From Bradyrhizobium sp. WSM1417 (GTDB lineage: Bacteria; Pseudomonadota; Alphaproteobacteria; Rhizobiales; Xanthobacteraceae): 64,000 nt of DNA. The stretch is from the NCBI RefSeq assembly GCF_000515415.1, contig NZ_KI911783.1, positions 4,702,392-4,766,391 on the forward strand. Reading direction: 5' to 3'. Below, piece after piece: positions 45,372 to 53,327 of the stretch; position 1 is the first letter of the stretch; every line of letters starts with the position of its first letter. The translations under genes and the position numbers were made by a program. The notes under the pieces are model-generated. The model was given only the letters and a program-made list of their open reading frames with translations. It was not told where the DNA came from and searched no databases.

Positions 45372-46655
45372 ATGGAGACCTCCGAGGCCTATCTCGAACG
45401 AAAGCACAGGGAAATCGGGCTGCTGAACGATTGCCTGAGGAGCCCGCTGCATTTGGCTCGGCCGCAATCGGTCGACGAGGTGGTGGAGTGCAAATTTCAG
45501 CTCGCGGCCGCGCTACGCGCGGAGCATGCGCTGCAGGACTGGAAGGCGACGGAGACCGCCTGGTCGCACGCGGCGTCTCCCTCCAGCGGTCCGTTCGTAT
45601 TCAGCTACGATTATCAGCGCGCGGACCTCAAGGTGCGCGGTCCCTCGTTTTATGAGCTCGCGCGGGGCTGCAGGAGCGAGGTGATCTATACCGCCTCCGG
45701 CATGGCCGCGATTTCCGCGCTGCTGCTCGCGTCCGCACGAATCATCGGCAAGGCAGATATCGTGGTGCTGCCGGGCACCTACGGCGAGACATTGGAGCTG
45801 ATCGAGAGCCTCGTTCCCCGTTTACGGCTTGTGACCGCCAGGCTGCCGCTGGGCGAAGCGTTCGCTGCGGCGGCCTCGCCGCGGCTTCTCCTGCTGGATT
45901 CATGCGCCCCTGCCGGGGCGTTCGAAGCGGCTCTGCGTTGCGACGGTTCGGGGCTCGATCTGCTGATTTTCGACACGACATGTTTCGCCGGCAGGTCGGG
46001 GCGCATCGGGCGCGTCCTGGGATGGGCGGCGCGATGGGACATTCCCGTCGTGTTGGTGCGAAGCCACAACAAGCTGGATTCGCTCGGGGTGGAATACGGC
46101 CGGCTCGGCTCTGCCGTCTTCGTGCATTGGAGCCGGAAGGACCTCAAGGCAGGCCAGCTGCTGTCTGAAAGCCTGGCGGCGGAAACCCGCAATGCCGTCC
46201 GGCTTCTCGGTGGCGCGGCGCTGCCGGCGCACTTTCCGCCATTCGTGGGCTCGGCGGCCTATTGGGCCCTGACGAAAAGGCGCGTCGCGGCGATCCTGCG
46301 CAACGGTCGCCACACGGCGCGGTATTTCGCCTCCGAGCTGGCTTCGCTCTCGGCCGAGTTGCATTTCACCCACGGCCTCTATGTCACGCTTCGCGGCAGG
46401 CGCGCCCTCGATGAGGCGACCGCGCGGCAAGCCGCCGAAGACATGAGCCGCGACTTCGGCGGCAAAGGCTTCCCCATTCGCCACGCCGGCAGTTTTGGTT
46501 TTGATTTCGCGGCGACCGAGTGGTTTCACGACGCGACGACTGATCGGTACAGCGTCCGCGTGGCGGTGCCGGATCTGCCGACCGGGTTGTGGAATGATCT
46601 TGCGGCGGCGATTGCCGAGTGGTGGGCGCGACATCAGGGCGACACTGAAGGGTGA
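45372..46655 (+). CDS. unassigned PLP-dependent (fold type I) enzyme
   Basis: 427 residues. Features that suggest a Cys/Met-metabolism PLP fold: VIYTASGMAAISALLLASAR (phosphate-binding SGMAA), VVLPGTYGETLELI, a DTT triad equivalent (LLIFDTTCFAGRSG) and RSHNKLDSLGVEYGRLG, where the lysine is the likely Schiff base. A short N-terminal helical domain precedes. There is no substrate hint from neighbours. Family assignment is by pattern, so enzyme type (lyase, aminotransferase, racemase) is open. Confidence 0.6.
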   Translation: METSEAYLERKHREIGLLNDCLRSPLHLARPQSVDEVVECKFQLAAALRAEHALQDWKATETAWSHAASPSSGPFVFSYDYQRADLKVRGPSFYELARGCRSEVIYTASGMAAISALLLASARIIGKADIVVLPGTYGETLELIESLVPRLRLVTARLPLGEAFAAAASPRLLLLDSCAPAGAFEAALRCDGSGLDLLIFDTTCFAGRSGRIGRVLGWAARWDIPVVLVRSHNKLDSLGVEYGRLGSAVFVHWSRKDLKAGQLLSESLAAETRNAVRLLGGAALPAHFPPFVGSAAYWALTKRRVAAILRNGRHTARYFASELASLSAELHFTHGLYVTLRGRRALDEATARQAAEDMSRDFGGKGFPIRHAGSFGFDFAATEWFHDATTDRYSVRVAVPDLPTGLWNDLAAAIAEWWARHQGDTEG

Positions 46656-46670
46656 GTACGGTGCAAGGCC

Positions 46671-47036
46671 ATGACAGAGCGACCGAAAGCGTTTCCTTAC
46701 AGGGAATGCACGTGGCATGTGTCAGACGAACAGTCCCAGCAATGGCTTGCGGTGCTTGAAAAGACGGGTGCAGCCAACGTCCGAGCGCGCCTAGCCCAGA
46801 CCGACGCGGCATCCGCAGGAGCGATTGCGATCGGAACCGCGCCCGTCATGACGATCGGATTCGCCCAGGAATGGCTGAACTGGAAAGATAATCAAAAATC
46901 CGAGGCGGATATCGAACGGCACGAGCGGCAGATCTGGTGGACTCGGACCGCGGCAATCGCCGCATCGGTCGCCGCCTTGAGCGCACTGTTCGGCTGGATT
47001 TGGACGATCTTCATCCGGGGGAATAACGGCCTGTAA
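46671..47036 (+). CDS. membrane-anchored hypothetical protein (121 aa)
   Basis: Soluble N-terminal region (YRECTWHVSDEQSQQWLAVL) followed by a helical charged segment and a C-terminal transmembrane helix (TAAIAASVAALSALFGWIWTIFI). Starts 15 bases after the PLP gene on the same strand, possibly one transcript. Unknown. Confidence 0.65.
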   Translation: MTERPKAFPYRECTWHVSDEQSQQWLAVLEKTGAANVRARLAQTDAASAGAIAIGTAPVMTIGFAQEWLNWKDNQKSEADIERHERQIWWTRTAAIAASVAALSALFGWIWTIFIRGNNGL

Positions 47037-47095
47037 CAGACATGATTGCTACGTTGCGGATATATCCGCCGGACGAGAGCGGCGAGTGCGCTGTT

Positions 47096-47338
47096 TCAAT
47101 CGATCGCCAGGCATTCTTCCACGGCCGGCTTCTGCTGGCCGCGACGCGCCCACGCCTGAACGGCGAAGGCGAGTTGATGCTGACTCGCTGCTACGTCGGC
47201 GATGGAGGCCCGCGCCGTCGCGATGGGCTTGGTGATGACGCCGGAGTTCACGACTCCCGCGTCAACTGCCAGGAACGATATTGCCACAATCGCGACCGCA
47301 GATGCGATCGCCATTCTCGTCAAGTCGGATAGTGGCAT
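47096..47338 (-). CDS. hypothetical exported protein (80 aa)
   Basis: ATG at 47338. N-terminal basic residues then a hydrophobic segment (MAIASAVAIVAISFLAVDAG). The remainder is helical (SIADVAASQHQLAFAVQAWA). A plus-strand frame over the same bases is less protein-like. Ribosome site not obvious. Confidence 0.5.
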   Translation of the reverse strand: MPLSDLTRMAIASAVAIVAISFLAVDAGVVNSGVITKPIATARASIADVAASQHQLAFAVQAWARRGQQKPAVEECLAID

Positions 47339-47597
47339 CGAAATCCTTATCGGGCGCACGTCGCTCGGCGCATAGATAGGGTTCGTTTGTCTGGATCAAA
47401 GCCCGGAACGAGGCGGCCCACGCGTTCGTGAAGGACAGCGGACCGTGCGGGTGCGCGTCGTAGATTGGGCTCACAATGAACGGATGAGACTGAAATTGGC
47501 GATCCCGGCAGGGTCGCCATCTTTAAGCATTTTCAATGGGATGAAATGCAGGTGAGAAAAAAGATCGTTCCACGCGTTTTCAATGACTTCCAACCGT
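47339..47597. other. intergenic, possible attachment-type repeats
   Basis: TTTTCAATG occurs twice (47530, 47577), and GGTGAGAAAA (47552) is the inverse of TTTTCTCACC (47601). A 5-base GGCGA/TCGCC hairpin lies at 47497. Together with the integrase remnant next to it, this looks like a former integration boundary. Confidence 0.4.
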
Positions 47598-47700
47598 TGA
47601 TTTTCTCACCACTTTAATCATCGTTGCTGTCGTCTTGCCCGCCTGGCGTGAACACCAGCAGGCTCATAGCGCCGCCGGCCATGAGCTGCTGCGCACGGGC
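47598..47700 (-). pseudogene. integrase 3'-end remnant
   Basis: The reverse strand encodes QQLMAGGAMSLLVFTPGGQD followed by DSNDD and a stop at 47614-47616, matching the last ~25 residues of the intact integrase at 49264 at about 80% nucleotide identity, including 13 identical bases just past the stop (TGATTTTCTCACC). Upstream of that the similarity ends. Only the tail of a second element's integrase survives. Confidence 0.8.
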
Positions 47701-47759
47701 CGGCGGCAAGGGACATTGGCAATGGTCGCTGAGGCGTCCGATGCAATTACCCTCTACGT

Positions 47760-47960
47760 CTACGGGCTGATGGAGTCAGACATGGATGTCGGTGCGCCTC
47801 GCGCCGCGTTATTGTTGTGATGCCGGCGTGAGGAGAGCAGAGCAAGGCGCCTCTCAATGAGTAGGAGCTTTGCTTCCAGCATTTCAGTGAGCTTCTGATG
47901 GATTCTAGTATGTAGCGACTCCATCTCTTCGAGATCAATGCCTTCCAAATCTATTATCAC
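47760..47960 (-). CDS. H-NS N-terminal-domain-like protein (66 aa)
   Basis: GTG at 47960 with GGGGGG 8 bases upstream. IDLEEMESLHTRIHQKLTEM then LEAKLLLIERRLALLSS is a coiled-coil oligomerisation region resembling the N-terminus of rhizobial H-NS proteins (ESLH-I---L---L-AEK--LE-RLA-L). The AT-hook/DNA-binding C-terminus is absent and the last residues are low complexity. It could be a truncated relic or an H-NS antagonist that blocks oligomerisation. Confidence 0.5.
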   Translation of the reverse strand: MIIDLEGIDLEEMESLHTRIHQKLTEMLEAKLLLIERRLALLSSRRHHNNNAARGAPTSMSDSISP

Positions 47961-48009
47961 AATGATCGCCCCCCGCGAATTCTGATGCGATGCAAGGCGC
48001 GGATGGACA

Positions 48010-48033
48010 AAAGGCCGCCCAAAGGGCGGCCTT
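48010..48033 (-). terminator. rho-independent terminator
   Basis: Minus strand AAAGGCCGCCC/GGGCGGCCTTTT stem with 3-base loop, 25 bases after the PEP-CTERM gene. Confidence 0.88.
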
Positions 48034-48057
48034 TCTCCGGGAAAATATTACCCGCGA

Positions 48058-48720
48058 TTAGACCAGTCGGAACGCGGCCGACGAGCGACGACGATAGGCA
48101 ACGAAGCCCACGCCGGCGAAGCCAAGCAGCATCATGGCCCATGTAGTCGGCTCGGGAACGGCAGTAATTGCCATCACACCGGACAGTTCAAACTGTTTGA
48201 TCTGTTCGAAGCCAAGAGTGGAGTGCAATGCAATCGAAGTCAGGTTGGTGCCGTTGATTGCCAGCGCGGTAAATTCGGTGTTTCCATTTGGCAGGTTGCT
48301 CAGGGTCGAAAAACCGCCATTGGAGGCCGTGATCGTGAATGGATTGGGGCTCAGGATATCGAACACCAGATCGGTGAAGGTGAAGCCTGCCGCAATGGTG
48401 ATGAGCAGATCGTGATAGGGCGCCAGAGTTCTGCCGCTTCCGGTCGCGTCAATGGAAGCGAAGCCGTTTTTGGCATCGACGATGATGTCGCTGACGAAAG
48501 ATACGAGGGGCGTTCCAGACTGGCTGCCCACGTGACCTGTGATCGTCTTCCCGGTCAGCTTGTCCAGATAGATTTTGGCTTCATCAGCCGAATTATTCTG
48601 ACCGATGCTGACGGACAGGTCTCCGGTCGTGTTCACGACTGGAACGGCGCTGGCAATTCCAGCAAACGCCATTGTTGCGACCATAATCCCGCTCGCAACT
48701 GCCGAGCGAATAATATTCAT
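48058..48720 (-). CDS. PEP-CTERM sorting-domain protein
   Basis: 220 residues. Signal peptide (IRSAVASGIMVATMAFAGIASA), beta-rich body, and a C-terminal sorting signal: VPEPTTWAMMLLGFAGVGFV then YRRR, i.e. PEPxxWAMM plus helix plus arginines. Such proteins are cut and sorted by exosortase and associated with exopolysaccharide. Base composition is clearly AT-richer than the flanks, suggesting transfer. No exosortase gene is in the window. Confidence 0.85.
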   Translation of the reverse strand: MNIIRSAVASGIMVATMAFAGIASAVPVVNTTGDLSVSIGQNNSADEAKIYLDKLTGKTITGHVGSQSGTPLVSFVSDIIVDAKNGFASIDATGSGRTLAPYHDLLITIAAGFTFTDLVFDILSPNPFTITASNGGFSTLSNLPNGNTEFTALAINGTNLTSIALHSTLGFEQIKQFELSGVMAITAVPEPTTWAMMLLGFAGVGFVAYRRRSSAAFRLV

Positions 48721-49263
48721 GTTAAAACTCCTACGCTGATTAAAATTTATTTACGAATTGAAACTTATATAGATCTTTAATACATAAGCAAACTGGAATC
48801 GGGAAAATTTGGTAGTTGATTCGCGGCTTTTAGGACGCGAGCTTGGCGGGGCGCTGGTCCGATCTTGGCAGTTTGCTTAATGCCGCTCTGCTGATCACGT
48901 CGCTGATGCGGGGCGAGGTCCGGCTCAGACGCGGGACCCTAATCGCCGCAAGACTTTGATATTCATGGAAAGATCTGGGATATTTCGGCAATTGAACGGA
49001 AGCTGGCGCACTGTCGCCAGCTCGCGAAAGAGTTTCCCCATGGCCCGACGGCGAAGCATATCCAGATCTGGAGGACGAACTCAGAGCCGAGCTGGCGAAC
49101 GAGCTGCACTGCCCTCAAAATACGAATGGTTAATTCGCGCGGCTAAGGCCGAGTTCGGCCACCTTTGTCCGGCTACTGTTCTCCGCGCAGCATGAAGTTG
49201 CCAAATTGCGCTATTCCGCAAACTATTAGTTGCTTAGCTTTTTCGCCTGATTTTCTCACCGTT
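48721..49263. other. 540-base junction region
   Basis: Between the PEP-CTERM gene and the prophage integrase. AT-rich near 48730-48800, then ordinary composition. The left prophage attachment site should lie here or overlap the integrase end. Holds a decayed small ORF (see next entry). Confidence 0.5.
48952..49133 (+). pseudogene. possible frameshifted short gene
   Basis: Frame one reads WDISAIERKLAHCRQLAKEF then PHGPTAKHIQ up to 49065; a shift of one base then continues LEDELRAELANEL to a stop at 49131. A missing G after 49065 would restore KHIQ-DLEDELRAEL. No start codon remains upstream, so the gene looks broken at both ends. Low confidence. Confidence 0.3.
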
Positions 49264-50454
49264 TTAATCGTCATCGTCGTCCTGTCCGCCCGGCGTGAAC
49301 ACCAGCAGGCTCATCGCGCCGCCGGCCATCAACTGCTGCTGCACGGCCTTGGTGTAAAGCTCCGCTTGGGCGAGAGTCTTCCATCCGAAGATCGCCATGA
49401 GCTGATGCGGCGTCGCGCCGTTCTCCGCCGACATCGTCGCGCCGGCCTTGCGGAGCCCGTGGGCGCGTCCGGGAACGCCGGCCTCCACACATCGGTCACA
49501 GAACCAGTTGCCAAGCCCCTTGGTCGTGTGCGGCTTGCCGTGGGCCGTTTCGAGGAAGGTCATCGCGCCGAGCACGCCGGCATCCTTGGCTTCGCCGAGG
49601 ACCGTCTCGAGCTGCGGCAGGATCGGGATCACCAGGTCGACCGGGGCACGGTTCCGGTTTTTGTGCTGGCGGAAGGCGAGCCAGCGTCCAGGGTGGATCT
49701 TGCGCAGCTTGGGCGCGATGTGCCGGGGCAGGCGGATATGCTGCCGGCCGAACTTGGCGACATCGGAGATGCGTTGCCCTAGCAGCAGGAACAGCATCAG
49801 GGCCAGATGAGCCTTGGTGCCGGGCGGATGTCGCTCGACGTAGATCTCGATCTCCGGGATTGACCATGTGTGATGGCCGGTCGATCTGGGCCGCTTCAAC
49901 AGGTCGATCGCCTTCGCGCGGTTGACCTGGATCAGGGGCGGCGTCTGCTTGACTGCCCATTCCGACATCTTCCGGATCGCCTTGAGCCTGGCGTTGGCGG
50001 CGTCGATCGACGTCAGTGCCTTCCGATTCACCAGTAGTTCGATCTTGTCCTGTGGAATATCGCAGCCGAGCTCGCCGACGTCTTCGGGATCGTCCTCGCT
50101 TGCGGGCTCCCGACACAGGGCCGCGAGGATTCGGCGGCGGTTCTTCTGGGTCTCGATGTCATAGCCGCGAAATTCGAGGCTCTCGCGCATGTACTTGGCG
50201 CACAGCCAGCGCAGCGTGTTGACCTTCACTTGCGCCGGCGGAGCGGCCTTTGTCGATGCCAGCACGGCCTTGGCGTAGGGCCGATCGGCGAGTGCCGCGG
50301 CGTATTCCTCGAAGAACTCCGCCGAACCGACCGCTTCGCGCAGCCGTCTTTTGCGCAGCTTCTTCGTGTCGGGATTCCACTTGATGAAGTAAAGCCGGTC
50401 GTTGCCGTGCCGGTCCGGGTCGTGGTGGACGTAGCGCGGCAGGATCTCGGGCAT
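49264..50454 (-). CDS. int: prophage tyrosine recombinase (integrase)
   Basis: 396 residues. SAM-like N-terminal domain (about 78-190) and catalytic domain with Arg228 (LLLGQRISDV), Lys265 region, His332-x-x-Arg335 (AHGLRKAG), Trp358 (FGWKT) and Tyr367 (AELYTKAV). C-terminus ends DDDDD. It catalyses strand exchange between attP and attB. Last gene of the left operon, 5 bases after the excisionase-like gene. Confidence 0.95.
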   Translation of the reverse strand: MPEILPRYVHHDPDRHGNDRLYFIKWNPDTKKLRKRRLREAVGSAEFFEEYAAALADRPYAKAVLASTKAAPPAQVKVNTLRWLCAKYMRESLEFRGYDIETQKNRRRILAALCREPASEDDPEDVGELGCDIPQDKIELLVNRKALTSIDAANARLKAIRKMSEWAVKQTPPLIQVNRAKAIDLLKRPRSTGHHTWSIPEIEIYVERHPPGTKAHLALMLFLLLGQRISDVAKFGRQHIRLPRHIAPKLRKIHPGRWLAFRQHKNRNRAPVDLVIPILPQLETVLGEAKDAGVLGAMTFLETAHGKPHTTKGLGNWFCDRCVEAGVPGRAHGLRKAGATMSAENGATPHQLMAIFGWKTLAQAELYTKAVQQQLMAGGAMSLLVFTPGGQDDDDD

Positions 50455-50459
50455 GGAGC

Positions 50460-50732
50460 TTAGTTCACCTTGGCCCAGCCGCCGGCTTGAGGCTGGAGGG
50501 GGGCGTCGCTGGCGGGCGAGGGCGCGCTTTCATCCGGCAGGCTTTCGAAAGCCCTGTCAAGCTCATAGCGGTCCCATATGCGACAGCCATGCACAAGTTT
50601 ACCGCGCGGCATCAGGCCTTCGGCGATAAGCTTGTCGAACGTCGATGGTTTGAATCCAACCCAGGCGGCGGCGTCCTCGCGTCGAAGTCCACGGTTGGGG
50701 TAGGGGCGATCGGAGTTATCCGGGCGGGTCAT
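50460..50732 (-). CDS. AlpA/MerR-type HTH protein (excisionase-like)
   Basis: 90 residues. The helix-turn-helix LRREDAAAWVGFKPSTFDKL then IAEGLMPRGKLVHGCRIWDR with a YELDRAFESL tail is an HTH_17/AlpA type winged helix. Placed directly upstream of the integrase and translated just before it, which is where excisionases sit. Predicted to bend attachment-site DNA and steer recombination to excision. Confidence 0.75.
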   Translation of the reverse strand: MTRPDNSDRPYPNRGLRREDAAAWVGFKPSTFDKLIAEGLMPRGKLVHGCRIWDRYELDRAFESLPDESAPSPASDAPLQPQAGGWAKVN

Positions 50733-51109
50733 GCCCCTGCTCCACGATCCATGACACAGTGGGTGCGATTGTCCGCGATGAAGGCGAGCAAATCGTCGGT
50801 CAGGCGAAACCAGTCCCCCCTGATGTGACCGGCCCTGAATCGGGAGTGAAGTTGCCGTTCGCGGGCGGCGCCGCCTCGCAACACCAGCAAGGGCTCGAGA
50901 GTGAAAGGGCAGCCGGTCTGCACGTTGATCAGTCGTTGGCGCACATCGGCTGCGCTGCCGATTTTGATGAATTCACCGGCGCGTACGAAATAGACCAACG
51001 ATCTGCTCTTCCGAGGCACCGCCGGGGTCGGAGGAGGGCGCGACTGATCGGGGCTGCGCACCGTAAGGGCCCATGCTCGCCGGCGGCGTTCACCTGGTGA
51101 AAGGGTCAT
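50729..51109 (-). CDS. GIY-YIG type (T5orf172) nuclease-like protein
   Basis: 126 residues from ATG at 51109. The domain starts LVYFVRAGEFIKIGSAADVR (GIY-YIG fold with modified first motif), continues QRLINVQTGCPFTLEPLLVL and ends RERQLHSRFRAGHIRGDWFR, the T5orf172 hallmark (catalytic Glu in the RERQLH helix). Role in phage DNA processing or defence unknown. Overlaps neighbours by 4 bases each side. Confidence 0.8.
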   Translation of the reverse strand: MTLSPGERRRRAWALTVRSPDQSRPPPTPAVPRKSRSLVYFVRAGEFIKIGSAADVRQRLINVQTGCPFTLEPLLVLRGGAARERQLHSRFRAGHIRGDWFRLTDDLLAFIADNRTHCVMDRGAGA

Positions 51110-51270
51110 TGGCGAGGCTCGTCGGGCGGCAGGTCTAGCAGTGTCCGGACGGCATCCATCTTCGCCAAAAGGTCGACGATCAACGGCGCCGTGTCGGCGT
51201 AGGCGTCGGGCAATTCTTTGAGATACTGCCGGATTTCTTCGGCGGCATCGTGGAGTGTATCGGAGATCAT
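51106..51270 (-). CDS. small phage protein (54 aa)
   Basis: ATG at 51270, overlapping the next gene by 4 bases (ATGA). Acidic helical peptide: ISDTLHDAAEEIRQYLKELP then IVDLLAKMDAVRTLLDLPPD. Part of the left operon. Unknown. Confidence 0.65.
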   Translation of the reverse strand: MISDTLHDAAEEIRQYLKELPDAYADTAPLIVDLLAKMDAVRTLLDLPPDEPRQ

Positions 51271-51533
51271 CGGTCAGCCTCCACTCTAAGCGCTTGGCAG
51301 CCCTCGCCCTGGATAGCGCCGCAGGCCATGCAGCTGCCGTCGAGGTCGACCTCATTCGTGGCGCAGCGCCGCGGCGGGGCGTCGTCGTCGCTGATGCGGC
51401 GTTCGATGACGCTGGTGCAATCGAGCATGCGGGCGACCATGGCCTCGCAGTCGCCGAGCTCGACCTGCCGGATGCCGCGGGCTTGCAGGTCGCGCATCAG
51501 CACGCCGGCCATGATGATGCTGACGCCGCTCAT
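51267..51533 (-). CDS. phage protein with zinc-type cysteines (88 aa)
   Basis: ATG at 51533, 4-base overlap with its neighbours. GVLMRDLQARGIRQVELGDC, a middle DDDAPPRRCATN, and CMACGAIQGEGC where four cysteines could bind zinc. Unknown function. Confidence 0.65.
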   Translation of the reverse strand: MSGVSIIMAGVLMRDLQARGIRQVELGDCEAMVARMLDCTSVIERRISDDDAPPRRCATNEVDLDGSCMACGAIQGEGCQALRVEADR

Positions 51534-51979
51534 TGCTGTTTGCTCCGCTCCGCGATCGCAACCATCACGACGGCCCGCATCGCGACCAGATCGCCGCGCT
51601 GGGCGTAGAGCCGCGTGGTCACCCGATAGGGGTTGATCCCGAGCTGCGCCCAGAACGCTTCTTCGCCGCCGCGGTGCTGGGCGTGCTTCGCGTTCAGGTG
51701 GTCGTCGCGGCACAGCGGCAATGCGCGATCGTCGGAAACACGCTTGCCGAGCATGTTCTTCATGCCGAAGGCGGCACAGGAATATTTGACGTGAGCTGCC
51801 TCGCCGCACGGTTCAACCCCGCAGTAAAGGCACGGCAGCTGCCGCACCTCAGCGAGGTACTTTGGGTCACCTCCTTTCGGTTCTGCCTCCACGCGCCGCG
51901 GTGCGGCCGCGGTGATGCGCTTGAGCAGCGAGCCTGGCGGCTCGGGGCGGGAAACGCGTTGCGGGCGGCTAATCGGCAT
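51530..51979 (-). CDS. HNH/recombination-type nuclease-like protein (149 aa)
   Basis: Has CLYCGVEPCGEAAHVKYS, DDRALPLCRDDHLNAKHAQH and a HRGGEEAFW pattern: two Cys/His clusters like those of phage HNH (NinG/DUF968) proteins. The conserved histidine in AAHVKYS and HLNAKH would be catalytic. It likely acts in phage DNA recombination or packaging steps. Strand and overlap fit the left operon. Confidence 0.75.
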   Translation of the reverse strand: MPISRPQRVSRPEPPGSLLKRITAAAPRRVEAEPKGGDPKYLAEVRQLPCLYCGVEPCGEAAHVKYSCAAFGMKNMLGKRVSDDRALPLCRDDHLNAKHAQHRGGEEAFWAQLGINPYRVTTRLYAQRGDLVAMRAVVMVAIAERSKQQ

Positions 51980-52220
51980 CGATCAAGCTCCGCCGTTGCC
52001 CGCGTTCGAAGCTGACCTTGCCGTTACGACGCAGGGTCTTGATTTCGCCGTCGACGACAACGAAGCGGCCTTCCTCGTCGAATTGCGGCTGGACGACGTA
52101 TCCAGCTTCGTCATCGGCCTCGATCACGGAATGCAGCTGGACGCCATCGATCCATATCTCAGGCGAGACCAGGAACACCCTACGCCAGCAATGTTCGCCA
52201 TCTTCTGCGGTGATCTTCAT
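51969..52220 (-). CDS. hypothetical phage protein (83 aa)
   Basis: ATG at 52220. A beta-rich protein (RRVFLVSPEIWIDGVQLHSV, VVQPQFDEEGRFVVVDGEIK) with a basic end (RNGKVSFERGQRRSL). Overlaps the HNH-like gene by 11 bases. Unknown. Confidence 0.65.
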   Translation of the reverse strand: MKITAEDGEHCWRRVFLVSPEIWIDGVQLHSVIEADDEAGYVVQPQFDEEGRFVVVDGEIKTLRRNGKVSFERGQRRSLIDAD

Positions 52221-52786
52221 TGCCGGCTCTCTGGATCTTCGGGCGGCCGCAAGCTGTCGATGTGAACGCCACACTTCGCGCAGACCTTGGGATCGAGCGC
52301 GAGCGCTACGTGCCCCGGGCAGTTCTCTTCGCGCCCGAAGTTCTCAAACATCGAGTGAGCGGTGGCGACGCTTAGCGTCGAGGACACCTCACCATTGATA
52401 TTCTCAATCACCAGTGCGAACTGGTTTCCCGATTCAACGGCAGCAAAATAATGGTCGAGCTGCAACGTATCGATGTGCACGATCACCTTGTGAAGCGCAC
52501 CGGCGAGAAACATAGCGATGTCGGTTGGCGAGGCCTCCCGCTGCTGTGCCGGCTGCGAGCCAGCCTTCAGCTGAAGAACCATGTGGTGGCCGATGTAGGT
52601 CTGAAGCCGCTCGGTCAACGATTGCCCGGGAACGTCACCGAGCATATCCAACGCCCGCTGCAATTCGTCGGCTGCCCAGCGAAGCTCATTAGCGATGCGG
52701 TCGGATGAGCGGCCGGGGATGGGCCCCATCCGAGTATCAATCTCGTTGGCGCTGGCGGTCAGATCGGCGACCTGGATCTGTCTCAT
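52217..52786 (-). CDS. hypothetical phage protein (189 aa)
   Basis: ATG at 52786. Helical N-terminal half (DRIANELRWAADELQRALDM, LQTYIGHHMVLQLKAG), then a beta region (QFALVIENINGEVSSTLSVA), and a C-terminal CPGHVALALDPKVCAKCGVH cluster that could bind zinc. 4-base overlap on both sides. No family. Confidence 0.65.
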   Translation of the reverse strand: MRQIQVADLTASANEIDTRMGPIPGRSSDRIANELRWAADELQRALDMLGDVPGQSLTERLQTYIGHHMVLQLKAGSQPAQQREASPTDIAMFLAGALHKVIVHIDTLQLDHYFAAVESGNQFALVIENINGEVSSTLSVATAHSMFENFGREENCPGHVALALDPKVCAKCGVHIDSLRPPEDPESRQ

Positions 52787-53073
52787 GGCTCGTCCCTCCG
52801 AAACGTCGCGCCACCATCCGGGGACCAAGAGGCGATTAGGTGAGGCCGGAGCAATCCGGCTTCAGGATCTGTGAAGTTTCCGATGCCGAGATATCGAACG
52901 GTGCGCATGCAGCCTGCGCAGTGGCACGTCTGCCCGTTGCAAACCGGGCAGAGCCCGGGCGGGTCGTTTTCGCAGGGCACGAGATCCGCCCAAACGAACA
53001 ACCGGAGACAGTCCTGACAAAGCGCGTGCGTTTCGCTGTCAAGCCCGGGATCGATGCCGGCCACGTCGGTCAT
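52783..53073 (-). CDS. zinc-ribbon phage protein (96 aa)
   Basis: Cysteines are paired in the pattern C-x2-C: LCQDCLRLFVW, then CENDPPGLCPVCNGQTCHCAGC. Eight cysteines in all, enough for two zinc sites. Short C-terminal beta region. Overlaps neighbours by 4 bases. Confidence 0.7.
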   Translation of the reverse strand: MTDVAGIDPGLDSETHALCQDCLRLFVWADLVPCENDPPGLCPVCNGQTCHCAGCMRTVRYLGIGNFTDPEAGLLRPHLIASWSPDGGATFRRDEP

Positions 53074-53327
53074 GGCTCGCTCATCTCCATCGCCACCACA
53101 TGCTCTGCGGCTGTCTGCCGGGCATCGGCAAGTAGTGCGTGAACCTCGAAGGGCGAGTAGCCGAACGAGACCAAAGTCATGATGGAATCGGAGTGGTCAA
53201 CGAAGGCGCCGGTCTCGACCAGCCGCGAGGCCATCTCGGCGACCTTGGCGATGCGCTGGGCCCGGACGGCATCGAGGCAGAGTGAGCCGTCGGGGAGGGC
53301 ATGGATGGTGATGGGCTGCATGTGCAT
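53070..53327 (-). CDS. hypothetical phage protein (85 aa)
   Basis: ATG at 53327 overlaps the preceding gene's stop; a start at 53321 is the alternative. TIHALPDGSLCLDAVRAQRI is followed by helices (VAEMASRLVETGAFVDHSDS, EVHALLADARQTAAEHVVAM). Unknown. Confidence 0.6.
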   Translation of the reverse strand: MHMQPITIHALPDGSLCLDAVRAQRIAKVAEMASRLVETGAFVDHSDSIMTLVSFGYSPFEVHALLADARQTAAEHVVAMEMSEP

